Source: Clostridium_AM sp963780135
GTDB lineage: Bacteria; Bacillota; Clostridia; Clostridiales; Clostridiaceae
DNA length: 64,000 nucleotides
Reading direction: 5' to 3'
NCBI GenBank assembly: GCA_963780135.1
Contig: CAWAAR010000003.1
Span: 4,622,849 to 4,686,848, forward strand
How positions within the stretch are numbered: position 1 is the stretch's first letter; every line of letters starts with the position of its first letter. Below the pieces are notes generated by a model that ran no database searches, was not told the DNA's origin, and was given only the letters and a program-made list of their open reading frames with translations. Position numbers and translations under genes: made by a program. Shown here in pieces: positions 27,119 to 35,833 of this stretch.

Positions 27119-27862
27119 ATGAAAAATATAAGTTTTTTAAAAATGATAAAAATTGAATTTTATAAATTAAAGCATTTAAAATCAATCTTAGTTGTATTAT
27201 TACTCCCTTTCTTCTTTGTAGTAACAGGTATAGCAAATGCTTACAGATACAAAGATATAATGTTAAATAAACACCCATGGACTAACATATATGAGCAAAG
27301 TGCTATTATATATGGAGGTATATTTTTTCCTATCATTATTACTATGGTAATGTTAATACTTACAAGAATAGAATTTAAAGAAAATAATCTAAAAAGAATG
27401 TTCTCCATGCCTATAGAAAAGTACAAATTTTATTTATCAAAATTCGTTGTAGGTTGCTCCTTATTATTTATAGATTCGTTACTTCTCAGTTTAACCTGTG
27501 CAGTATCTGGTATATTATGTGGTTACACAAATGTTCCAATGTATGTGTTAACAGCTCCTATCATTTCAGCTTTATCAATGATTCCTGCTATGGCAGTACA
27601 TTATTATATAGCTATAACTCATGAAAATATTGGTTTGCCTCTTTTTTCTGGAATAATTGCACTGATTTTAACTATGTTTATTTCTGCTACAAAATACTGG
27701 TATCTATTTCCATGGTCCTATTCAGGTAAATTAATAATGCTTGGTTCACCTTATGCTTCAGATAATACATTTCCTCCATTAGCAATTATATTTAGTATAT
27801 TAATATTTATTTTGTTTACTTACTTAGGAGTAAAGCATTTAAACAAGATAGATGTAAGATAG
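27119..27862 (+). CDS. ABC-2 type permease (LanE/G-like), second of two
   Basis: 247 residues with six membrane segments. Like the preceding gene it begins with a family-typical cytoplasmic stretch (MIKIEFYKLKHLKSI). It forms the second half of the exporter membrane channel. The start directly follows the stop of the first permease, so the three genes are one operon. The end repeats the six bases GTAAGA and converges on the sensor kinase at 27877 with only 14 bp between them. Confidence 0.85.
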   Translation: MKNISFLKMIKIEFYKLKHLKSILVVLLLPFFFVVTGIANAYRYKDIMLNKHPWTNIYEQSAIIYGGIFFPIIITMVMLILTRIEFKENNLKRMFSMPIEKYKFYLSKFVVGCSLLFIDSLLLSLTCAVSGILCGYTNVPMYVLTAPIISALSMIPAMAVHYYIAITHENIGLPLFSGIIALILTMFISATKYWYLFPWSYSGKLIMLGSPYASDNTFPPLAIIFSILIFILFTYLGVKHLNKIDVR

Positions 27863-27876
27863 ATGTAAATTTATTT

Positions 27877-29115
27877 TTATTTTATAAATACAATAATAAA
27901 TGTAGTTCCAATTTCAATTTGACTTTCAACTTTAATGTATCCACCATGAGCTTCTATTATGGATTTACTTAAGGATAATCCTATACCTACTGATTCTTTG
28001 CTTTTATTTCTTTTACCCTTATAAAATCTTTTAAATATGTGATAAAGTTCATCTTTATCTATACCTTCACCATTATCTTTAATTGTAACTTTATAGCATA
28101 CAGGGTTTTCTTCAATATTTAGCTCCACTTTCCCATAAGGCTCTGTATGCTCTATACAATTCTTCAGTATATTTATAAAAGCTTCTCCAATCCAATTTCT
28201 ATCATGATTCATTATTACATCTTTATTTTCATTAATATTTAGATATATATTTTTCTCATTAGCTTTAATCTTTAAACTTTCTATACTCTTAGCTGCAGTT
28301 ACATTTAAACTACTATTTTCTTTGTTAAATTGAATAGCTCCTGCATCAAGTTTTGCTAGTTTCAAAAGACTTTTTATAAGCCACTCCATTCTGTCTAATT
28401 GCTGATTACTATTATATAAAAATTTTTCTGTATCCTCTTTAGATAGTCTTCTATTCATTAAAACATCATTATATATTATGAGAGCTGAAAGAGGTGTTTT
28501 TAATTGATGAGATATATCCGATAATAAGTTTACTAAGAAATTCTTTTCTCTTTTCAATTCATCTATATTATTTTTGATGGCACTTCTCATATTGCTAAAA
28601 TTGTATACTAATTTTGAAAAATCCCCTTCATTTCCTTCTGGAAGTTCCATACTATAATTGCCTTCAAGCACTTCTTTTGAAACACAGGATAATTTATTTA
28701 CTTTATTATAAATTAGTTTGTACTGCTTGTAATTAAATAAAAATATTAATACAAAAATACCTATAGTGATTTCCAATAAATTAATTTTAAAGCTAAAAGC
28801 TTTTTCGTACATTTGAGGCAAAAAATCCATGTCTAAATTCTTATAATAACCATATTGTGACATAAATATTTCAGCTTCTTTTTTATCCTTATCATTAACT
28901 CCTTTTGTAATTAAAGGGATTACTTCTTCTTTTAACTCAGGATGATTTTTTATAATTTTATATGCAATTACAGAATTGTTTTGAACATACTGCTCTTTTA
29001 GTTCAGATAAATTTTTATTTATGCACAAATTAAAGCTTATAAGAGTTAAAATAGAAACCATTAAAATAAAAATTGAACTTATCTTTAACTCTGGATTTGA
29101 AAAATAATACTTCAT
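27877..29115 (-). CDS. Sensor histidine kinase paired with the OmpR regulator at 29122
   Basis: A 412-residue membrane kinase. Two membrane helices (about residues 12-30 and 112-130) enclose an extracellular loop of about 80 residues. A HAMP-like linker follows, then HisKA with His in LSDISHQLKTPLSALIIY and HATPase with NILKNCIEHTEP, DNGEGID and GIGLSLSKSIIEAHGG. The gene starts six bases after the regulator stop, so the two form an operon. Its nearness to the LanFEG-like exporter suggests it detects envelope stress or an antimicrobial peptide. Confidence 0.92.
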   Translation of the reverse strand: MKYYFSNPELKISSIFILMVSILTLISFNLCINKNLSELKEQYVQNNSVIAYKIIKNHPELKEEVIPLITKGVNDKDKKEAEIFMSQYGYYKNLDMDFLPQMYEKAFSFKINLLEITIGIFVLIFLFNYKQYKLIYNKVNKLSCVSKEVLEGNYSMELPEGNEGDFSKLVYNFSNMRSAIKNNIDELKREKNFLVNLLSDISHQLKTPLSALIIYNDVLMNRRLSKEDTEKFLYNSNQQLDRMEWLIKSLLKLAKLDAGAIQFNKENSSLNVTAAKSIESLKIKANEKNIYLNINENKDVIMNHDRNWIGEAFINILKNCIEHTEPYGKVELNIEENPVCYKVTIKDNGEGIDKDELYHIFKRFYKGKRNKSKESVGIGLSLSKSIIEAHGGYIKVESQIEIGTTFIIVFIK

Positions 29116-29121
29116 GATATA

Positions 29122-29814
29122 TTACTCCTTACTTACATCCATATTCCATTTATAACCTAAACCTCTCTGAGTTATTATGTACTTAGGCTCTGATGAATTT
29201 TCTTCTATCTTTTCCCTTATTCTTTTTATATACACTGCTAAAGTATTAGTGTCTGCATAAGCTCCTTCACCCTCCATAATTTCATTTAGTATATCATCTT
29301 TATTCATTAGCACATGAGGATTATTCATGAATAACAAAATAAGCTTATATTCCTGTGCTGTAAGTGTTGTTTTTTTACCTTTTTTATAAATTTCTGCTGT
29401 AGAAATATTTAAAATTATATCCTCGCTTTTTAATTCATTGCTTAATTCCTTTTTAGCACTTCTTCTCAAAATAGCCTTTATTCTGGATATAAGTTCTCTT
29501 AATCTAAAAGGTTTTGTGATATAATCATCTCCTCCTATATCCAATCCTAAAACTACATTTACTTCTTCATCACAGGCAGTTAAAAATATAATAGGTGTTT
29601 CTGCCTTTTCCCTTACATACTTACAAATCTCATATCCACTTCCATCTGGTAAATTTATATCTAAAAGTATAAGCTGAAATTTTCCTTTATCAAATTCCTC
29701 TATAGAATCCTTCACTGTAGCCTTTCTAACCACATTAAAGCCTTCATCCTTTAAAGTAAATTCTATACCCATAGCCACTGCTTCGTCATCTTCTGTTAGT
29801 AATATATTAACCAT
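29122..29814 (-). CDS. OmpR/PhoB-family response regulator
   Basis: 230 residues. The receiver domain (1-120) has the acidic pair DDE, the phospho-acceptor Asp in LILLDINLPDGSG, the conserved Thr in IFLTACDE, and Lys in DYITKPFRLREL. The C-terminal winged helix (130-225) carries TAQEYKLILLFMNNP and YIKRIREKIE. It probably binds 11-bp-phased direct repeats, and the repeats at 25532-25552 before the exporter operon are the obvious candidate target. Its own promoter at 29843-29871 is near consensus and lacks such repeats. Confidence 0.93.
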   Translation of the reverse strand: MVNILLTEDDEAVAMGIEFTLKDEGFNVVRKATVKDSIEEFDKGKFQLILLDINLPDGSGYEICKYVREKAETPIIFLTACDEEVNVVLGLDIGGDDYITKPFRLRELISRIKAILRRSAKKELSNELKSEDIILNISTAEIYKKGKKTTLTAQEYKLILLFMNNPHVLMNKDDILNEIMEGEGAYADTNTLAVYIKRIREKIEENSSEPKYIITQRGLGYKWNMDVSKE

Positions 29815-29842
29815 AATTTAATCACTTCCTTACCTTAGAAAA

Positions 29843-29871
29843 ATTATACCTTTAACACATTTTATTTACAA
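29843..29871 (-). promoter_or_regulatory. Sigma-A promoter of the regulator/kinase operon
   Basis: On the minus strand TTGTAA (29871-29866) is separated by 17 bases from TATAAT (29848-29843), about 30 bases before the ATG of the response regulator. Confidence 0.7.
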
Positions 29872-30017
29872 TAGGCATTCAATTTTAACATTTTAAACAT
29901 ATTGTTAGGCAAATTTTAAGAGGCAATTAGCTTGAGATATATGCTTTACTTAATGGTTGATACGCCCCTTGATAAATTTTTCTAATAATCACTGTAAATA
30001 TTATTATTTCTACATTA

Positions 30018-30056
30018 AAATAAGCACTAGTTAATACACTAGTGCTTTTGTGATAT
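30018..30056. terminator. Terminator downstream of the Spo0E-like gene
   Basis: AAGCACTAGT and ACTAGTGCTT form a perfect ten-base stem with a six-base loop and T-rich flanks, 25 bases after the Spo0E-like stop codon (minus strand). Confidence 0.75.
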
Positions 30057-30079
30057 ATATTATGTTGTAAGCTCATATT

Positions 30080-30265
30080 TTAAGCAACAGTTACATTTTT
30101 ATTGGAAAGTTCGTTATACTCATTTAATAGGAAATCTAGCATTTCACTTACTTCTATCACTTCCGTATCTGTCAAATTTGAACTTTTGTCGATTGTATCA
30201 TGCATGCATTTTCTTGTACTGTCAATTTCTTTGACTAACATTTGAAGCTCTTTTGTTTTTTTCAT
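30080..30265 (-). CDS. Spo0E-like aspartyl-phosphate phosphatase
   Basis: A 61-residue helical protein. Two helices (ELQMLVKEIDSTRKCMHDTID and TDTEVIEVSEMLDFLLNEYNEL) and the S-x-x-x-D motif SEMLD match the Spo0E family, which dephosphorylates Spo0A-type regulators and delays sporulation. Length is normal for the family (50-85 residues). A GGGGGG-rich site precedes the ATG by about six bases. Monocistronic with its own terminator. The family call is made from pattern recognition; the actual target protein is inferred from relatives. Confidence 0.85.
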   Translation of the reverse strand: MKKTKELQMLVKEIDSTRKCMHDTIDKSSNLTDTEVIEVSEMLDFLLNEYNELSNKNVTVA

Positions 30266-30497
30266 TGCTATACCCCCCTATATAATTAATAACAAATAAA
30301 TGTCTTTTAATAACTATTATGGTATATATTATATTCTATATTTTCATAATTTTCAACCATTTGATTGAATTTAAGTATAATTTTTGTATATTTTTTAATA
30401 AAAATCTATTTTACCTTCATTATCTTTTAAAATAAGATTATATCTTTTCATTTTTTAAATTTGCATTAGTTTCAATTCTAAAATAACATTATATAAT

Positions 30498-30530
30498 AAA
30501 AAGCACTTGCTGTTAAACAAGTGCTTTTTG
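30498..30530. terminator. Isolated terminator-like hairpin
   Basis: AAAAAGCACTTG and CAAGTGCTTTTT form a 12-base stem around an eight-base loop. It lies about 300 bp downstream of the acr3 gene on the minus strand and could end the ars operon transcript. The gap at 30266-30835 also holds a minus-strand open stretch of about 42 codons without a start (about 30632-30760), perhaps a gene remnant, and the repeat at 30788. Confidence 0.6.
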
Positions 30531-30787
30531 ATGCTGCCACTAATTGTAATCCCTGTGTCATCACCAATCGTTAATTCCAGATTTATCTCTATATTATTAT
30601 AGCATGTTCCTATATAAATTAATGCATATTCAATTTATATAATACATGCTTTTCTATAATTCTGACCACTTTCCAAAATCTTAAACAAATTTTCATTTTT
30701 AAGTTCTCTTAGTACTTTAAAATACTCTTGTGCAGACTCTATACATAAGTTGCTTTTTTCATTTCATTAAGAAAATTACTGCAAATG

Positions 30788-30849
30788 GTAACTATTCGAG
30801 AAAAAGCATTCCTTATGAGTAAACTTTACCTAAACCTAAGAATCACTTG
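30788..30849 (-). repeat. 5' half of the CTTAG-type structured element, overlapping the acr3 stop codon
   Basis: On the minus strand it reads CCAAGTGATTCTTAGG, then TTTAGGTAAAGTTTACTCAT and AAGGAATGCTTTTTCTC. This aligns with the first ~50 bases of the copies at 41121 and 44334; the return arm and tail are missing. The final codons of acr3 (Pro-Ser-Asp-Ser-stop) are encoded by the element itself. Confidence 0.6.
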
Positions 30850-31903
30850 GATTTTCTTTCTTTAAGCCAAAATATCTTCTTCCCCAAAATAAAGCCACAT
30901 TAACAAGTCCAATCATCACAGGTACCTCTATTAAGGGTCCTATAACAGCAGTAAAAGCTTCTTGTGACTGAATACCAAATACTGCTACTGCTACAGCAAT
31001 TGCAAGTTCAAAATTATTACTTGCAGCTGTAAAAGCTAAACTAACTGTTTTATGATAATCTATTCCTGATCTATAGCTTATATAGAAAGATACCGAAAAC
31101 ATAATGATAAAGTATATAATCAAAGGAATAGCAATTCTTACAACGTCCATTGGCAACTCAATAATATATTTTCCTTTAAACATGAACATTATAACTATAG
31201 TGAATAGTAATGCTATTAATGCCAAAGGACTTATTTTGGGTACAAAAGTTTTAGTATACCATTCAGTTCCTTTTCTTGGTTCTAATAATAGTCTTGTTAG
31301 CATACCTCCAATAAATGGGATACCTAAATAAATTGCTACAGAAGTTGCCACTTGTCCCATAGAAACATGAACTTGCATACCTTGTAATCCTATTGCTTTA
31401 GGTAATACCGTAATAAATATATAAGCAAATACTGAATAAAATACTACTTGAAATATAGAGTTAAATGCTACTAATGCAGCTGCATACTCATTATCACCAT
31501 CTGCAAGACTATTCCATACAATAACCATAGCTATGCATCTTGCAATTCCTATAAGTATTAATCCAATCATAAAAGAAGGATAATTTCTAAGAAATATAAC
31601 TGATAGCGCAAACATTAACACTGGTCCTATAAGCCAATTTTGAACTAATGAAAGTGTTAATACTTTTGGACTTCGAAAAACTTTTCCAAGTTCTTTATAA
31701 TTTACTTTGGCAAGTGGTGGATACATCATAACTATAAGTCCTATGGCTATAGGAATAGATGTTGTGCCAATTGATAAATTTGATAGTGTGTTAGATAGTG
31801 ACGGCACCGCCCAGCCTAAAAATATACCTAAACCCATTGCAATAAAAATCCATAATGTCAAGTAACGATCAAGCCATGACAGCCTTGATGACTGACTACT
31901 CAT
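30836..31903 (-). CDS. acr3: ACR3-type arsenite efflux permease
   Basis: A 355-residue arsenite exporter of the ACR3 (BART superfamily) group with ten helices. Family features: RLSWLDRYLTLWIFIAMGLGI at the start, the PLAKVNYKELGKVFR segment, the essential-Cys region GIARCIAMVIVW, and AAASNNFELAIAVAVAVFGI in helix 9. It is the last gene of arsR-arsD-arsA-acr3 and presumably forms an ATP-driven pump with ArsA. The C-terminal NPSDS is supplied by a repeat element (see 30788-30849), so the ancestral C-terminus may have been different. GGGGGG precedes the ATG. Confidence 0.95.
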   Translation of the reverse strand: MSSQSSRLSWLDRYLTLWIFIAMGLGIFLGWAVPSLSNTLSNLSIGTTSIPIAIGLIVMMYPPLAKVNYKELGKVFRSPKVLTLSLVQNWLIGPVLMFALSVIFLRNYPSFMIGLILIGIARCIAMVIVWNSLADGDNEYAAALVAFNSIFQVVFYSVFAYIFITVLPKAIGLQGMQVHVSMGQVATSVAIYLGIPFIGGMLTRLLLEPRKGTEWYTKTFVPKISPLALIALLFTIVIMFMFKGKYIIELPMDVVRIAIPLIIYFIIMFSVSFYISYRSGIDYHKTVSLAFTAASNNFELAIAVAVAVFGIQSQEAFTAVIGPLIEVPVMIGLVNVALFWGRRYFGLKKENPSDS

Positions 31904-31952
31904 AATACCCCCCCTAAAAACTTTTAATCCAATTTTGTAGTGAACTTTTGCT

Positions 31953-33698
31953 TTAATTAATCAGGTCTAATAACTTTTTACCTTTTACTTGTTCTGCTTT
32001 CCATTCAATAATCGAAAAATTTCCATTAGAAATTTCATTTACTTTATTTATCCAAGTTATCTCATTACTTGCTTTTGCCTTAAGAATTTTATTGGTGGTA
32101 TCAGTTGCATATAAACTGGAATTTATAATCCACCATTTACTATTAATTCCTGCTCTCTTTAAGTCCTTTTCTAATCTCATAGCTTCATTTACAGGTGTAG
32201 TTTCAGCTAAAGTTACAATAATAACCTCTGTTTCTTTAGTATTTCTAAGCTTAGGTAAAAGCTTTTTGACTGATTCTGGTATATCACCTTGTGAACGCTG
32301 TATCTCTTTATTATAGCTTTGTGTAGAATCTAATAGCAGTAAAGTATGACCTGTTGGAGCTGTATCTATAACAACCACCTCATTTTCAGATCTATCAACT
32401 ATTTCTGCAAAAGCTCTGAATACAGCAATCTCTTGAGTACAAGGAGATCTTAAATCTTCCTCTATATAAGCAATGTCTTCTCCACTCATTGTTTCCCTTG
32501 CTTTGCTTAAAACTTCTTCTTTATACTTTTCTAGTACTTTCTTTTCATCAATATGGCTTAAAGTAATGCCATAACTGCCATCTAAAACAAACTTTAAATG
32601 GGCTGCTGGATCTGTAGTAGTTAAATGTACCTTTTTACCTTTTGCAGAAAGTCCTAAAGCTAAGCTTGCTGCTATAGTAGTTTTGCCAACTCCGCCTTTT
32701 CCCATTGTAAAGATTACTTTTTTGTCTGTGCTATATAAATCATTAATAACATCTTTTAGCTTTGATATGTTCTGAACATTTAAAGTTTCATCACTATATT
32801 TAATATTATCTTCCTTTAAAAAAGCTCTTACATTTTCAAGTCCTGTTACATTATAAGGTCTTAATGGAACTTCATAAATTTCTAATCTCTTTAAATGTTT
32901 TGGAATATCCTTTAAAGCATCCTGTTGTTTTCTATAAATTGCTTTTGAAAGATTGTCATCATGACTTTTTAGAACTCCATTAATAATTAGCATCTGATTT
33001 TTAATTCCTATATCCTGTAATTCTCTAGATGCTCTTTCTGCTTCCTTTAAAGGAACATTTTCTGGTCTCGCCACAAGTATAAGCGTAGTTTTTTCTTTAC
33101 TTGATAAAGTTTTTATAGCATTTTTATAGACTCCCTTTTTACTTTCAAGTCCTGCCAATTGACCTAAACAAGATGCTCCATGAGTACTTTCACTTATAAA
33201 ATTACTCCAAGCTGATGGAAGCTGCAGCATTCTTAATGTATGCCCTGTTGGCGCAGTATCAAATATAATATGATCAAATTCTTTTTCTGCTTTCTCATCA
33301 GTTATAAAATTAGAAAACTCATTAAAAGCTGCAATTTCTACAGTACAGGATCCTGAAAGCTGTTCCTCCATATTTTTTATTACTACATCTGGAAGCTTTC
33401 CTATATATGGTCCAACAACGCTTTCTTTATATTCTCTAGCAGCCTCTTCAGGCTCAAAATTTGCCACTATCAAGTTTGGAACTTCCTTAATAGCAACTCC
33501 TTTATTATTTAACTCTGTATTAAATACATCCTGTAAATTTGAAGCTGGATCTGTGCTTATAAGCATTATTTTCTTACCTTGGTCTGCTAAGCTTACCGCA
33601 GTTGCACATGCTGCTGACGTTTTTCCTACACCGCCTTTACCAGTAAAAAACAGATACTTAGTTAAATCTATATTATCTAAGCTAAAAGTCTTTATCAT
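31953..33698 (-). CDS. arsA: Arsenite-transporting ATPase ArsA
   Basis: A 581-residue cytoplasmic ATPase that energises arsenite extrusion. It has two homologous halves, each with a deviant Walker A (GKGGVGKT at residues 20-27 and again near 333), and the switch motifs DTAPTGHTLRMLQLP and DTAPTGHTLLLLD. The As/Sb-binding cysteines occur in SGSCTVEIAAF, GASCLGQ and RSPCTQEIAVF. Length is typical. It sits between arsD, which hands it arsenite, and acr3, with gaps of 21 and 49 bp, all in one operon. Confidence 0.96.
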   Translation of the reverse strand: MIKTFSLDNIDLTKYLFFTGKGGVGKTSAACATAVSLADQGKKIMLISTDPASNLQDVFNTELNNKGVAIKEVPNLIVANFEPEEAAREYKESVVGPYIGKLPDVVIKNMEEQLSGSCTVEIAAFNEFSNFITDEKAEKEFDHIIFDTAPTGHTLRMLQLPSAWSNFISESTHGASCLGQLAGLESKKGVYKNAIKTLSSKEKTTLILVARPENVPLKEAERASRELQDIGIKNQMLIINGVLKSHDDNLSKAIYRKQQDALKDIPKHLKRLEIYEVPLRPYNVTGLENVRAFLKEDNIKYSDETLNVQNISKLKDVINDLYSTDKKVIFTMGKGGVGKTTIAASLALGLSAKGKKVHLTTTDPAAHLKFVLDGSYGITLSHIDEKKVLEKYKEEVLSKARETMSGEDIAYIEEDLRSPCTQEIAVFRAFAEIVDRSENEVVVIDTAPTGHTLLLLDSTQSYNKEIQRSQGDIPESVKKLLPKLRNTKETEVIIVTLAETTPVNEAMRLEKDLKRAGINSKWWIINSSLYATDTTNKILKAKASNEITWINKVNEISNGNFSIIEWKAEQVKGKKLLDLIN

Positions 33699-33719
33699 AG
33701 CTATCCTTCCTTTCTTTAG

Positions 33720-34103
33720 TTAACAACATCCGCCTTTACAGTCACAATCTTTAGACTTAATCTTATTCTTGATTTTAAAACCAGTCTTTAAATAATCTTC
33801 TGATATATCAAGAAACTTGCCAAACTCTTCATTAGTTGCATATGATTTTGTTTTTACTACAGCATTATCAACCATAGTAATAGGTAATACATCTATTCCA
33901 TCACTATTTAAAATTTCATTAATAACTTTGTTGTCAACAAAGGCTTGCGGATTACTTGCTAAATTATGCCTTTGAACTACAATACCTTTTCTCTCTAAAT
34001 TGTTTATTATTGTAGATATCCTTAATAGTTCTGGATCAACACCTGGTCCACATAAACCTGTTGAACAACACATAGCTGGTTCAAAAATAATCATTTTTTT
34101 CAT
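33720..34103 (-). CDS. arsD: Arsenic metallochaperone ArsD
   Basis: A 127-residue chaperone that transfers arsenite to ArsA and may act as a weak repressor. The N-terminus MIIFEPAMCCSTGLCGPGVD has the essential Cys12-Cys13-Cys18 set. The C-terminus ends CDCKGGCC, matching the additional vicinal cysteines found in many ArsD proteins. It lies between arsR and arsA in the same operon. Confidence 0.95.
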   Translation of the reverse strand: MKKMIIFEPAMCCSTGLCGPGVDPELLRISTIINNLERKGIVVQRHNLASNPQAFVDNKVINEILNSDGIDVLPITMVDNAVVKTKSYATNEEFGKFLDISEDYLKTGFKIKNKIKSKDCDCKGGCC

Positions 34104-34147
34104 AACTTATCTCTCCTTTAATCAAATTAATATTTTTGTTATTCTCT

Positions 34148-34492
34148 TTAACAATTACATTTATTTTTTTCTTTGCAAATACAATCATCTGTATCAGTCA
34201 AAATATTCATTAAAAACAGCACTAATTTATTTGAATTATTATCTAAACAATAGTAACTCCATAAACCTTCTTTTCTATGTTTTATAAGACCACATTCCAT
34301 TAATACTTTCATATGATGGGATAGTGTTGGTTGTGTAAAATTAAAATTTTCTAATATATCACAAGCACATTTTTCACCACAGGACAATATATCAAGAATT
34401 TTTAGCCTACTTGGATCTGATAAAGCTTTAAATATTTTAGCATTAATTTCATAGTTTTTATCCATTACTTCACCTCTTATATAGATAACCAT
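34148..34492 (-). CDS. arsR: ArsR-family arsenic-responsive repressor
   Basis: A 114-residue SmtB/ArsR winged-helix repressor. The DNA-binding helix region is FNFTQPTLSHHMKVLMECGLIKHRKEGLWSYY. The metalloid site appears as SCGEKCACDIL, equivalent to the classical CVCDL motif, plus a Cys-rich C-terminal tail (DDCICKEKNKCNC). It heads the ars operon and probably represses it in the absence of arsenite by binding at the promoter at 34476-34531. Confidence 0.95.
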   Translation of the reverse strand: MVIYIRGEVMDKNYEINAKIFKALSDPSRLKILDILSCGEKCACDILENFNFTQPTLSHHMKVLMECGLIKHRKEGLWSYYCLDNNSNKLVLFLMNILTDTDDCICKEKNKCNC

Positions 34493-34531
34493 CTATATGT
34501 ATATTATAGACAATTATCTATGTTCAGTCAA
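34476..34531 (-). promoter_or_regulatory. ars operon promoter and probable ArsR operator
   Basis: On the minus strand TTGACT (34531-34526), 17 bases, then TATAAT (34508-34503): a near-consensus promoter. Overlapping and just downstream, ATAGATGGTTATCTAT is an imperfect palindrome, and a further ATAGATAATTGTCTAT lies in the spacer. These are reasonable ArsR binding sites. Confidence 0.75.
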
Positions 34532-34974
34532 TTAATTCTTATGTATTTCAACGATAATATAACTAATACATCTATTGTTTTCTATATACCAGCATTATAT
34601 GTGTTGAAATATGAAACGTTACTATTTTTTCCTTTTTAATTAATTCACTATAATCTCTATGAAGTAATAATAGTGATGAAATAAAAAAATAAATCGATCA
34701 GAGTGATTTACTTTCACTTCAACCGATTCATTTTATCTTATAAATTATTAAATTAACAAATTTCTCTAAATAGCCACTTTATATGCACCATTACTCATTT
34801 CACCTAGTTTTTACCTTACTCCTATCCCGCTAAATCCGTATTTTTTATTCAATGATATTGTATTATCTAAACGAGCTACTAATCTACTTGAATTAATATG
34901 GCTATTATTCCAATTTTCACAAGTAGGTGATTGAGTTTGGTAACAGTAGTGAGTGAAATATACTATAACTTATA
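34532..34974 (-). terminator. Intergenic region with a probable terminator of the amrS gene near 34688-34737
   Basis: Most of this 440-bp gap is featureless and AT-rich. An imperfect hairpin (AATCG...AGTGA paired with TCACT...CGATT) at 34692-34733 followed on the minus strand by an ATTTATTTTTTT tract could terminate the amrS transcript. Only that part is supported. Confidence 0.4.
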
Positions 34975-35829
34975 TTATATATTTCCTAAAACTACCTTAC
35001 TTAAATATTTTCCTGCAACTTCCTCTGCTTTTCTCATAAAACTTATATCTGTAGGGAAATTTTCGAGTTTGTATCTAGGAAAATACCTTGAAAGATGTAA
35101 AGGAATCTCACTATTTATAGAATTTATAAACTTTGCAATTTCTTCTACTTCTTCTAAGCTATCATTTTCTCTGCTAACTAATAATGTGGTTATCTCCACA
35201 TGACATGCTTTTGCAGCTATTTCAATAGTTTTTAACACAGGCTGTAAACTCCCTCCACAAAGGCCTTTATAGTATGTAGCATTAAAGCTTTTTAAATCAA
35301 TATTCATAGCATCTACATAGGGAAGGAGTTCTTTTAAAGGTTCCTCACTAATATATCCATTGGTAACAAGTACTACTGCTGCATTAGGATCTGTTTCTTT
35401 TAAAAGTTTAGCACAATCATACACGTATTCATACCAAATACTTGGCTCATTATAGGTAAATGCCACCCCTATATTATCTTTTGTATTTATTATAGTCTCC
35501 ACCAAATTTTTTTTAGGTATAAATTCACTTTTAGTTACAAATTGAGAAATACTGTAATTTTGGCAAAAACTACAAGTAAAGTTGCAGCCAAAACTCCCTA
35601 CCGAAAAAATTTTACTAGAAGGTTTAAAATAGTGAAGAGGCTTTTTTTCTATAGGATCTAAGGAAGCAGAAGTAATTTCTCCATAATTTATAGTAAAAAG
35701 TTTTCCATTTTCATTGGTTCTCACATTACATTTTCCAAAATGCCCATGTTCAATGACACAATTATGTGGACATAAAAAGCAGTGAATTTTGTCTTTACAT
35801 TTTTCATAAAATCTTGCTTGTATTTTCAT
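34975..35829 (-). CDS. amrS: AmmeMemoRadiSam system radical SAM enzyme
   Basis: A 284-residue radical S-adenosylmethionine protein. The iron-sulfur motif CNFTCSFCQNY has the C-x3-C-x2-C spacing of residues ~76-84. An N-terminal cysteine cluster KIHCFLCPHNCVIEHGHFGKC matches the related pyruvate-formate-lyase-activating group. AmrS-type proteins are consistently encoded next to Memo- and AMMECR1-like proteins, as here, only four bases apart. The reaction of the system is not established. The gene probably shares an operon with the one at 35834. Confidence 0.9.
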   Translation of the reverse strand: MKIQARFYEKCKDKIHCFLCPHNCVIEHGHFGKCNVRTNENGKLFTINYGEITSASLDPIEKKPLHYFKPSSKIFSVGSFGCNFTCSFCQNYSISQFVTKSEFIPKKNLVETIINTKDNIGVAFTYNEPSIWYEYVYDCAKLLKETDPNAAVVLVTNGYISEEPLKELLPYVDAMNIDLKSFNATYYKGLCGGSLQPVLKTIEIAAKACHVEITTLLVSRENDSLEEVEEIAKFINSINSEIPLHLSRYFPRYKLENFPTDISFMRKAEEVAGKYLSKVVLGNI

Positions 35830-35833
35830 ATTA

